Positions 1 through 5,540 of a stretch of DNA of 5,540 nucleotides are shown here, piece after piece (within the stretch, counting starts at the first letter, position 1; each line of letters opens with the position of its first letter). The notes beneath the pieces were generated by a model. It made no database searches and was not told the DNA's origin. It saw only the letters and a list, made by a program, of their open reading frames with translations. Made by a program: the position numbers and the translations under genes. This stretch comes from Chloroflexota bacterium (GTDB lineage Bacteria > Chloroflexota > Dehalococcoidia > Dehalococcoidales > UBA2162): assembly GCA_016202555.1 (NCBI GenBank), contig JACQOL010000064.1:1-5540 (forward strand). Direction: 5' to 3'.

Positions 1-609
1 CATGGGGAGACAGAGTGGAATGTTGCCGAAATATTTAGAGGTAGAATTGATGTTGAACTGAATGAGACGGGGCTAAAGCAGGCAGCATTGCTGGCTCAAT
101 ATCTCAGTCAGACTAAGATACAAGCGATTTACTCCAGCCCACTAAAACGAGCTTCGCAGACCGCCGAAGCGATTGCCCGCCTTCACCAGCTTAAAGTTAC
201 AATTGCGCCCGCTCTCATTGATTTTAACTTCGGCCAATGGCAAGGCCTATCTGTCCAGGAAGTAAAAGGTCGATATCCGGAGCTTTTTGCGGAATGGGTC
301 AGCCATCCTGACCTGACAAAGATACCGGGTGGTGAGAGCTTGAAAGTTGTCAGGGAAAGGGCGATGGCACTGCTGGGTGAAGCCATCGCTCGGTATGCGG
401 GAACAGTGGTTCTGGTATCTCACCGTGTGGTGAACAAGGTCTTGATATGTGCCCTGCTGGGACTGGATAATTCTCATTTTTGGCAGATAAAGCAGGACAC
501 CTGCGGTATTACTACTTTTACCTATGAAAACGGGCAATTCATTCTTGACGAGCATAATAATACCTCTTACTTAAAATCTCTCCAGAAAGCTCAGCTAGCC
601 GATTTTTAG
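1..609 (+). CDS. Histidine phosphatase superfamily protein (phosphoglycerate mutase-like), 5' partial
   Basis: The reading frame is open from base 1 and encodes HGETEWN at once, which is the RHGxTxWN signature without its Arg. The true start therefore lies a few codons before the window, and the Leu codon at 88 and later Met codons are internal. About 202 residues are visible, close to the usual ~200-210. His1 would be the phosphate-accepting residue. SSPLKRASQTA (residues 45-55) carries the second catalytic Arg at 50. PGGES has the usual acidic residue, Glu112. VSHRVVNKVL carries the second catalytic His at 141. FNFGQWQGLS matches the family FGeWeGl segment. The protein is probably a cytoplasmic phosphatase acting on a small phosphorylated metabolite. 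Relatives include alpha-ribazole phosphatase (CobC), phosphoserine phosphatase and cofactor-dependent mutases, and the sequence does not tell which. The next gene starts 137 bases later with its own promoter candidate, so an operon is not indicated. Confidence 0.93.
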   Translation, partial: HGETEWNVAEIFRGRIDVELNETGLKQAALLAQYLSQTKIQAIYSSPLKRASQTAEAIARLHQLKVTIAPALIDFNFGQWQGLSVQEVKGRYPELFAEWVSHPDLTKIPGGESLKVVRERAMALLGEAIARYAGTVVLVSHRVVNKVLICALLGLDNSHFWQIKQDTCGITTFTYENGQFILDEHNNTSYLKSLQKAQLADF

Positions 610-670
610 CAGAAGAGATGCTATTGCTTCTAGCCATTCAAGTTCAGGACTTTCCCTTACCCAACATAGT

Positions 671-679
671 TGATATACT
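671..679 (+). promoter_or_regulatory. Candidate extended -10 promoter for the rhodanese gene
   Basis: TGATATACT is an extended -10 element (TGN followed by TATACT, one mismatch to TATAAT). No convincing -35 lies 17 bases upstream (TTTCCC at 651-656 matches TTGACA poorly), which fits extended -10 promoters. Transcription would start near 686 and give a leader of about 60 bases before the ATG at 747. The six-base arms CCCAAC (660-665) and GTTGGG (683-688) flank the -10 as an inverted repeat and could be an operator. This is pattern matching only. Confidence 0.4.
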
Positions 680-733
680 GAAGTTGGGGATGTCTGACAA
701 AGGCACTAAAAGGCAGCCATCCACGGCAGGGAA

Positions 734-738
734 AGGAG
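734..738 (+). promoter_or_regulatory. Ribosome binding site fixing the rhodanese start at 747
   Basis: AGGAG lies 8 bases before the ATG at 747, inside the longer AAAGGAGAT match to the 16S rRNA tail. The in-frame upstream ATG at 618 has no comparable site and would put 43 extra residues ahead of a signal peptide. The site therefore decides the start at 747. Confidence 0.85.
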
Positions 739-746
739 ATGAGCGG

Positions 747-1166
747 ATGAAGCTAAAAAACTTTAGCGGGTTAGTGCTCTCGGTATTACTGGTGATTGGG
801 GTTGTTTTGGTCAGCGGGTGCGCCACTAATGCCGCTAAAACCCAAAATATCACTACCCAGGAAGCGCATTCCTTGGTACAAGAGAATACGAGTAATCCCG
901 ACTTTGTCATTCTTGATGTCCGAACACAGGAAGAATTTGACGGTGGGCATCTTGAAAATGCTATCAACCTGGATTTCAATTCCCCCACCTTCCGTGCTGA
1001 CCTTGATAAGTTGAATAAGCAGAAAACATATCTCGTTTATTGCCTCAGTGGTGGCCGCAGCTCTAACGCCGTCACGATAATGGAGGAGCTTAGGTTTACC
1101 AAAGTCTACAATATGCTGAATGGGATTCTTGGTTGGGGTGTGGCGGGACTGCCCACGGTGAAATAG
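747..1166 (+). CDS. Exported rhodanese-domain lipoprotein
   Basis: The product has 139 residues. It opens with a lipoprotein signal peptide: basic MKLK, a hydrophobic stretch at about residues 8-23, and the lipobox VSGC with Cys25 as the lipidated residue. The mature protein should be anchored on the outer face of the cytoplasmic membrane. Residues ~36-139 form one rhodanese domain. VILDVRTQEEF supplies the conserved Asp57 and Arg59, GHLENAINLD follows, and the active-site loop is CLSGGRS (CxxGxRS) with persulfide-carrying Cys99. The C-terminal NGILGW...GLP is the usual end of the domain. With the catalytic Cys present, it is likely an active sulfurtransferase for an unknown extracytoplasmic acceptor, similar in design to periplasmic PspE-type single-domain rhodaneses. 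The start is set by a good ribosome binding site 8 bases upstream. Its neighbours give no clue to its partner. Confidence 0.92.
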   Translation: MKLKNFSGLVLSVLLVIGVVLVSGCATNAAKTQNITTQEAHSLVQENTSNPDFVILDVRTQEEFDGGHLENAINLDFNSPTFRADLDKLNKQKTYLVYCLSGGRSSNAVTIMEELRFTKVYNMLNGILGWGVAGLPTVK

Positions 1167-1167
1167 A

Positions 1168-1211
1168 ATTGAGGATACATCCCGCTCAATACTGACTTTT
1201 AGTTTTGTCTG
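1168..1211 (+). terminator. Weak hairpin with T-rich tail after the rhodanese gene
   Basis: ATTGAG (1168-1173) and CTCAAT (1185-1190) form a six-pair stem, with GGA/TCC able to extend pairing inside the loop. A T-rich stretch follows (CTTTTAGTTTTG within 1195-1207). It begins right after the stop codon at 1164-1166. The stem is AT-rich and the T-run is interrupted and offset, so this would be a poor intrinsic terminator and may be chance. Confidence 0.25.
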
Positions 1212-1234
1212 ACTAACTTAGACTATCTCCATCC

Positions 1235-1243
1235 TGCTATAAT
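1235..1243 (+). promoter_or_regulatory. Extended -10 promoter of polA, placed for leaderless transcription
   Basis: TGCTATAAT is a perfect TATAAT with an extended TG. Only six bases (1244-1249) separate it from the polA ATG at 1250. RNA polymerase normally starts about 7 bases past the -10, which places the first transcribed base at or within a base or two of the A of the start codon. No AGGAG-like site is present before the ATG, and no good -35 is seen at the right distance. TTAGAC at 1218-1223 would leave a spacer of only 14 bases. Confidence 0.65.
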
Positions 1244-1249
1244 AAGCCT

Positions 1250-3976
1250 ATGAAAGAACCGTTGCTGGTGCTGTTTGATGGTAATGCCATCGTGCACCGT
1301 GCTTTCCATGCCTTTGAGAAAACTAGAACCCTGACCGTACCCAATACTGGTGAGGTGGTCAGTGCTGTTTATGGCTTTGCCCAGATGTTGCTTAAGGCAA
1401 TCAATGAGCTGAAACCCACCCACTATGCTATCGCTTTTGATACCAAAGCCCCTACCTTCCGGCACCAGATGTTTGAGCGGTATAAGGCACATCGTCCCGC
1501 CACTCCCAGCGAACTGGTCGGTCAACTGGGGCGGGTAAGACAGCTCGTTGAAGCCTTCCATATCCCTATCTTTGAACTGGATGGCTACGAAGCCGATGAT
1601 GTTCTGGGTACTCTCAGCCATCAGGCTAGCCAGAAAAAGATTGATACCATTATCGTTACTGGTGATGCCGATATTATGCAACTGGTATCACCACGGGTAA
1701 GAGTGCTTTATCCAAAACCAAGGGGGAGCTTTAGTGATACACAGCTTTACGATGATATTATGGTGAACGAAAAGTATGGCGTTAAGCCAGAGCGTATTGC
1801 CGACCTTAAAGCCCTGGTGGGCGACCCATCAGACAATATACCGGGTGTTCGTGGCATCGGTGACAAGACGGCGGTTAAGCTCATCCAGCAATTCGGTAGT
1901 CTGGAAGAAATATACACTCGTATTGACGAGGTAACCCCGGCTAGAATCCAAACTTTGCTGCGGGAAAATGAAGCCGCCGCTCGTCAGAGTAAAGAGCTGG
2001 CGACCATCATTACCAAGGTACCGGTTACCCTTAACCTTGATGACTGCCGGGTTAGCCATTATGACCGAAGTAAAGTAACCGGGCTTTTTCGTGAGCTTGA
2101 ATTTGCCAGCCTGCTGGCTAAGCTGCCTGAAACTGAAAATGGAACAGCCGGGGAGATGGCTCAGATTAAGGGTGCTCCATCCCGGCGGGATTATCATATA
2201 ATCAATACTATCCCGGCCCTTGATAAGCTCTTGAATCGTCTTTCAGCAGAATCCTTTGCCTTTGACCTGGAGACAACCAGCCTGGATGCGGTGTCAGCCC
2301 AGCTGGTCGGCATATCGCTCTCGCCAGCTCCGGGTGAGGCTTATTATATACCGGTCGGGCATGTTGGTCTGGGACAGATGGGACAACTGCCCGTGGAATA
2401 TGTTATTGACCGCATTAAGCCCATCCTGGAAACCAGCGCTCTCGCCAAGCTTGCCCACAATGGTAAGTATGATATGACGGTGCTGGCTGAATACGGGATA
2501 ACCGTCAATAATCTGACCTTTGACACCATGATTGCTGCCTACCTGCTGAGTGAAAAATCTTTAGGTTTGAAAGCTCTTGCCTTTAGTCGTTTAGGGATTG
2601 AAATGACACCTATCACCGACCTCATCGGCTCCGGAGCCAGGCAGCTTTCGATGTCTCAGGTAGAGATAGAGCGGGTGGCTGACTACGCCTGTGCCGATGC
2701 TGACATCACCGGGCAATTAGCCGAACTCCTGGGGCCAGACCTTCAGCAGCAGGGTTTGTGGCAATTATTTGCCGAGGTTGAGATGCCACTGGTGCCGGTG
2801 CTGGTCCATATGGAAAGGAACGGGGTTGCCCTGGACACCGATTTGCTGCGGCAAATGTCACACCGTCTCGGCGAGCAATTACTCAAGCTGGAGGCAGAGA
2901 TATATCATAATGTCGGTCACCAGTTCAATATTAACTCACCCCAGCAATTAGGCTCTGTCCTCTTTGAGGAGTTAAAACTACCATCAGGCCGTAAGACCAA
3001 AACTGGTTATTCTACCGATGCCTCGGTTCTGGAGAAACTACGCAGCGTCCACCCTGTCGTAGAGTCTATTTTAGGATACCGCCAATTATTCAAGCTAAAG
3101 TCAACCTATATTGATGCCCTGCCCGGTTTAATTAATCCCAAAACAAGGCGAGTCCATACCAGCTTTAACCAGACAAGGACAGCGACCGGTCGTCTCTCCT
3201 CCAGCGACCCTAATTTACAGAATATCCCGGTCCGTGGTGAACTGGGGGGAGAGGTCAGGCAGGCATTTGCGGCTCCGTCTGGCTCTTACCTGCTAGATGC
3301 CGACTACTCGCAGGTTGACCTTCGTGTCCTGGCCCACCTGTCTCAAGACCAGGGCTTGCTTGATGCTTTCAGGCGGGGTGAGGATATTCACGCCGCTACT
3401 GCTAGTCGTCTCTTTGGTGTGGATACCTTTCAGGTGACCCCTGATATGCGCCGGGTGGCGAAAACAGTGAATTTCGGGGTTATCTACGGTATGAGTGGTT
3501 ACGGGCTGGAGCAGGCAACCGAGTTATCGCGAGAAGAAGCCAGCCAGTTCATTACTGCTTACTTTGAAAAATACCCCGGTGTCAAAAAATACCTTGAAGC
3601 CACCAAGCAGCAGGCAAGGAACCAGGGCTATGTTCAGACGCTACTGGGCAGGCGACGCTCTATCCCTGAAATCAACTCAGCCAACCGGCAGGTAAGGGAA
3701 GCCGCCGAGCGGATGGCAATCAATATGCCGGTGCAAGGGACATCAGCCGACATCATTAAGGTAGCCATGGTTAACCTCTACCGTGAGATGACCAGGCGTC
3801 AATTGAAGAGTAAGATGCTGCTTCAGGTGCATGATGAGCTTCTCTTTGAAGTGCCTGCCGAGGAGTTTGAGCAAATGCGTCAGCTTGTTCCAAATCTAAT
3901 GTCTACTGCCATAGAGCTTAGCATCCCGCTTAAGGTGGACATCAAGACTGGTCAGAACTGGGGAGAGATGAAATAA
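1250..3976 (+). CDS. polA: DNA polymerase I with 5' nuclease, proofreading exonuclease and polymerase domains
   Basis: The product has 908 residues, the usual full length. Residues 1-~290 are the 5'-3' flap nuclease: Asp10 in LFDGNA, TFRHQMFERYKAHR, GYEADD (112-117), TGDADIMQL, and GDPSDNIPGV with the helix-hairpin-helix GIGDKTA (191-208). Residues ~312-490 are the 3'-5' exonuclease with all expected acids: Asp339 and Glu341 in FDLET, Asp408 in HNGKYD, and Tyr479 and Asp483 in YACADAD, so proofreading should be active, unlike Taq-type enzymes. Residues ~500-908 are the family A polymerase: TATGRLSSSDPNLQNIP, motif A DYSQVDLR with catalytic Asp685, O-helix RRVAKTVNFGVIYG (Arg734, Lys738, Phe742, Tyr746), and motif C QVHDE with Asp862. 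Motif A has Asp690 where most relatives have Glu. Its roles are removal of RNA primers, nick translation and gap filling in excision repair. The ATG at 1250 fits the family N-terminus but has no ribosome binding site, and a -10 element lies directly upstream. Confidence 0.98.
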   Translation: MKEPLLVLFDGNAIVHRAFHAFEKTRTLTVPNTGEVVSAVYGFAQMLLKAINELKPTHYAIAFDTKAPTFRHQMFERYKAHRPATPSELVGQLGRVRQLVEAFHIPIFELDGYEADDVLGTLSHQASQKKIDTIIVTGDADIMQLVSPRVRVLYPKPRGSFSDTQLYDDIMVNEKYGVKPERIADLKALVGDPSDNIPGVRGIGDKTAVKLIQQFGSLEEIYTRIDEVTPARIQTLLRENEAAARQSKELATIITKVPVTLNLDDCRVSHYDRSKVTGLFRELEFASLLAKLPETENGTAGEMAQIKGAPSRRDYHIINTIPALDKLLNRLSAESFAFDLETTSLDAVSAQLVGISLSPAPGEAYYIPVGHVGLGQMGQLPVEYVIDRIKPILETSALAKLAHNGKYDMTVLAEYGITVNNLTFDTMIAAYLLSEKSLGLKALAFSRLGIEMTPITDLIGSGARQLSMSQVEIERVADYACADADITGQLAELLGPDLQQQGLWQLFAEVEMPLVPVLVHMERNGVALDTDLLRQMSHRLGEQLLKLEAEIYHNVGHQFNINSPQQLGSVLFEELKLPSGRKTKTGYSTDASVLEKLRSVHPVVESILGYRQLFKLKSTYIDALPGLINPKTRRVHTSFNQTRTATGRLSSSDPNLQNIPVRGELGGEVRQAFAAPSGSYLLDADYSQVDLRVLAHLSQDQGLLDAFRRGEDIHAATASRLFGVDTFQVTPDMRRVAKTVNFGVIYGMSGYGLEQATELSREEASQFITAYFEKYPGVKKYLEATKQQARNQGYVQTLLGRRRSIPEINSANRQVREAAERMAINMPVQGTSADIIKVAMVNLYREMTRRQLKSKMLLQVHDELLFEVPAEEFEQMRQLVPNLMSTAIELSIPLKVDIKTGQNWGEMK

Positions 3977-3988
3977 GTTACGGAGAAG

Positions 3989-4082
3989 AAATCCTCCTTT
4001 GTGAAGGGGGGAGACATAAACGACTGTGTATCTACAAAAAGACTATCTTCTCCCTTTGAAAAAGGGAGACTGAGAGGGATTT
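3989..4082. repeat. Hairpin-rich inverted-repeat element between polA and mutM
   Basis: The 94 bases begin with AAATCC (3989-3994) and end with its reverse complement GGATTT (4077-4082). Inside lie two hairpins. One is TCCTCCTT/AAGGGGGG (3992-3999 with 4004-4011), with two G-T wobble pairs. The other is a perfect nine-pair stem, TCTCCCTTT/AAAGGGAGA (4049-4057 with 4061-4069), with the loop GAA. The reverse complement of the right end resembles the left end, so the whole looks like a miniature element with degenerate inverted ends. No T-run follows either stem, so they are not standard intrinsic terminators, although they could trim or stabilise transcript ends. A related palindrome lies at 5491-5536. 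Confidence 0.55.
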
Positions 4083-4101
4083 AAACAAAAAGGAGAAAAT
4101 A

Positions 4102-4923
4102 ATGCCAGAACTTCCTGAAGTAGAAACGGTAAAAAATGAATTGCTGCCTTATGTTGTCGGGCGTCAAATAACTGATATTGTTTTATTGTGGGTGGGCATA
4201 GTTAAAGAACCATCACCGGAAGAGTTCCGCTCCCGGCTCATCGGACAGAAAATAACCGGTATCACCCGGCGGGGTAAGTATCTGCCATTCAGCCTGAGCG
4301 GTGGCGATACATTAATCATCCACCTGAAAATGACCGGCTCCTTGCTGGTGCAGCGGGATTCAGCCGAACCGCCCCGCTTTACCCGGGCCGTGTTTCATCT
4401 GGATAACGATACCGACATCGTCTTCCGCGACCCCCGTAAGTTCGGCGTCCTGCGCCTGGTGGAGGATAAAAATACTATTATTGGTAAGCTTGGTCCGGAG
4501 CCATTTGATGAAGCTTTTACCCCTGAGCTTTTAGGTACTATTCTATTAAAGCGGAAAGCGCCTATGAAAGCCCTGCTCTGCGAGCAAGAACTGATTGCCG
4601 GTATCGGCTCGATGTATGCTGATGAAGCCCTCTTTGCTACTAAGATTCACCCGATGAGACCGGGAACTAGCCTGACTGAAAAAGAGATAAAGAATCTTCA
4701 TAAGGCAATTCGCCGAATACTCAGTGCGGCTATCGAGAACAAAGGTGCCAGCGTGGATACCTACTACCGACCCGATGGCAGCCGGGGTACCGCCCATTAC
4801 CAGTTCAAGGTTGCCCACCGCTTCAAGCAGCCCTGCTATACCTGCGGCACTCCCATCGAGCGTATTAAAGTCCGCAACCGGGGCAGCTACTTCTGTCCCC
4901 ACTGCCAGCCAGCGGTTAGATAA
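4102..4923 (+). CDS. mutM: Formamidopyrimidine-DNA glycosylase (8-oxoguanine glycosylase/AP lyase)
   Basis: The product has 273 residues, the standard length. It starts MPELPEVETV, which gives the mature N-terminal Pro nucleophile and catalytic Glu3. Lys59 in RRGKY is the conserved DNA-contact lysine. HLKMTGS holds the inserted Met77, and DPRKFG holds Arg112 and Phe114, which complete the residues that fill the gap left by the flipped base. The helix-two-turn-helix (about 162-184) reads LIAGIGSMYADEALF, with Ser170 where the family has Asn. The C-terminal zinc finger has Cys245, Cys248, Cys265 and Cys268, and Arg260 five residues before the third Cys. The enzyme removes oxidised purines such as 8-oxoguanine and cleaves the abasic strand, leaving a gap for Pol I. 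AGGAG at 4091-4095, six bases before the ATG, supports the start. It lies 125 bases after polA in the same direction, an order also known in Bacillus. Co-transcription is possible but a repeat element fills the gap. Confidence 0.97.
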   Translation: MPELPEVETVKNELLPYVVGRQITDIVLLWVGIVKEPSPEEFRSRLIGQKITGITRRGKYLPFSLSGGDTLIIHLKMTGSLLVQRDSAEPPRFTRAVFHLDNDTDIVFRDPRKFGVLRLVEDKNTIIGKLGPEPFDEAFTPELLGTILLKRKAPMKALLCEQELIAGIGSMYADEALFATKIHPMRPGTSLTEKEIKNLHKAIRRILSAAIENKGASVDTYYRPDGSRGTAHYQFKVAHRFKQPCYTCGTPIERIKVRNRGSYFCPHCQPAVR

Positions 4924-4932
4924 ATCATACAG

Positions 4933-5451
4933 CTATCCCAAGCCGTATGTATTTTTAAGCAGGATAACTGCTGGATTCCAGAGTATGTGGATAATAATTG
5001 CAACCCACCACCAATTACCTCGCCACAGTTTAAAGTAGAAAATGCCGAATAGGGTGTCACCGAATAAGATTTTTGGGGTTGCTATTGGGGTGGCAAATTT
5101 AAACTGATGCAATACTATCCATATAACTGTACCGACTACTAACCCGATTTCTCCTGAAAACCACTTAAATATCCCTCTGAAGAATAGTTCTTCAACCAAA
5201 CCTGAGACAGCGGTTATTGTCATAGTACCGACCAAAGCTTGCAACGGTTGGGGTGAATACAATGGTTTTCCCGTTAACAGATTTAAGAAATGTATTGATG
5301 CTAATCCGCCGATTTGCAGAAAAATGAATGACAATAACAAACTTTTAAAACTGACAATTGGATTAAATATGCGTGGTAGTGTCAGTTTTTTATACCTAAC
5401 TCTTTTAAAAAACTCAGTTGCTTTAGCAAGCATTCTTTTGCTATTTTCCAT
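4933..5451 (-). CDS. CPBP-family intramembrane metalloprotease (CAAX protease/Abi-like)
   Basis: The product has 172 residues with a basic N-terminus and roughly five hydrophobic segments (about 32-55, 69-86, 102-116, 128-142, 147-166). All three motifs of the CPBP family (related to Rce1 prenyl proteases) are present: VEELFFRG with Glu87, Glu88 and Arg92; a WIVLH segment with His115, where the family usually has F in place of W; and HILWN with His155 and Asn159. These residues are expected to form the active site inside the membrane, so it is probably catalytic. Family members include CAAX-type proteases, bacteriocin self-immunity and maturation factors, and scaffold regulators, and the substrate here is unknown. 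It is short for the family, with little before the core. The start at 5451 has only a weak GAG-like site, and Met7 is an alternative. The gene is AT-richer than its neighbours (18 of 60 bases G or C at 5341-5400, against 36 of 60 at 4801-4860 in mutM). It converges on mutM with 9 bases between the stop codons. Confidence 0.85.
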   Translation of the reverse strand: MENSKRMLAKATEFFKRVRYKKLTLPRIFNPIVSFKSLLLSFIFLQIGGLASIHFLNLLTGKPLYSPQPLQALVGTMTITAVSGLVEELFFRGIFKWFSGEIGLVVGTVIWIVLHQFKFATPIATPKILFGDTLFGIFYFKLWRGNWWWVAIIIHILWNPAVILLKNTYGLG

Positions 5452-5490
5452 AATCTAATCTCGATTGAAAGCGTTTCTAAGAGATGCTAG

Positions 5491-5536
5491 CCCCCTCTTT
5501 CTAAATCTTCCCCCCTCTCATTTGAAGGAGAGGGGG
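5491..5536. repeat. C-run/G-run palindromic intergenic repeat
   Basis: CCCCCTCTC (5511-5519) and GAGAGGGGG (5528-5536) form a perfect nine-pair stem with an eight-base loop. A second left arm, CCCCCTCT at 5491-5498, could pair with the same right arm. The loop and right side (TTTGAA, then GAGAGGGGGATT) resemble the palindrome before mutM (TTTGAA, then GAGAGGGATT), which suggests one dispersed repeat family. The repeat sits upstream of the CPBP gene, 40-85 bases before its start, and runs to the edge of the window, so its full extent is unknown. Confidence 0.55.
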
Positions 5537-5540
5537 ATTA

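Noticed and set aside
88..90. TTG at 88 as the start of the phosphatase
   Set aside because: The frame upstream to base 1 encodes the catalytic HGETEWN motif, so the gene begins before the window.
183..555. Antisense open frames over the phosphatase (183-386 and 247-555, - strand)
   Set aside because: They lie opposite a well-conserved gene, show no recognisable domain and look like shadows.
618..746. N-terminal extension of the rhodanese gene from the ATG at 618
   Set aside because: It has no ribosome binding site, would bury a clear lipoprotein signal peptide 43 residues inside the protein, and spans the promoter candidate. The start at 747 has a strong AGGAG.
1223..2529. Antisense open frames over polA (1223-1681, 1829-2197, 2344-2529, - strand)
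   Set aside because: They are opposite conserved nuclease domains and their translations have no family features.
4026..4034. TATCTA as a separate mutM promoter
   Set aside because: The TG is one base out of register for an extended -10 and no -35 lies at 16-18 bases.
4049..4069. Perfect hairpin as the polA terminator
   Set aside because: No run of T follows the stem (the next bases are CTGAGAGGG), so it fits a repeat better than a Rho-independent terminator.
4546..5038. Frames at 4546-4902 (-) and 4724-5038 (+) overlapping mutM
   Set aside because: The first is antisense to the conserved helix and zinc-finger coding region. The second is an out-of-frame read that crosses into the 3' end of the opposite-strand CPBP gene.

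Overview
The window holds four complete or near-complete genes on the + strand and one on the - strand, packed as in a typical bacterial chromosome. Protein style, about 50% G+C, AGGAG-type ribosome binding sites and a polA-mutM pair suggest an uncultured anaerobic bacterium. My best guess is Chloroflexota, perhaps Dehalococcoidia. That rests on the look of the proteins only, and no rRNA or other strong marker is present.

Layout: (1) 1-609, the 3' part of a histidine phosphatase gene, cut so that the first codon is the catalytic His of the RHG motif. (2) 610-746, a spacer with an extended -10 promoter candidate. (3) 747-1166, a small exported rhodanese lipoprotein. (4) 1167-1249, a spacer with a weak hairpin and a TGCTATAAT promoter that ends six bases before the next ATG. 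(5) 1250-3976, polA, a full three-domain DNA polymerase I with all nuclease and polymerase motifs. (6) 3977-4101, a spacer occupied by a hairpin-rich inverted repeat element. (7) 4102-4923, mutM (fpg), the 8-oxoguanine DNA glycosylase. (8) 4933-5451 on the - strand, a CPBP-family membrane protease, AT-richer than the rest and convergent with mutM with only 9 bases between them. (9) 5452-5540, a spacer with C-run/G-run inverted repeats related to those before mutM.

Functional links: mutM and polA are steps of one base excision repair path. MutM removes oxidised purines and nicks the strand, and Pol I trims and fills. The phosphatase and the rhodanese have no evident link to repair or to each other. 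The CPBP protease looks like an independent, possibly acquired gene.

I see no CRISPR array, mobile-element transposase, tRNA or rRNA, and no clear new multi-gene system. The points most worth a second look are the apparently leaderless polA start, an Asp in place of the usual steric-gate Glu in Pol I, a Ser in place of a conserved Asn in MutM, and the palindromic intergenic repeats.
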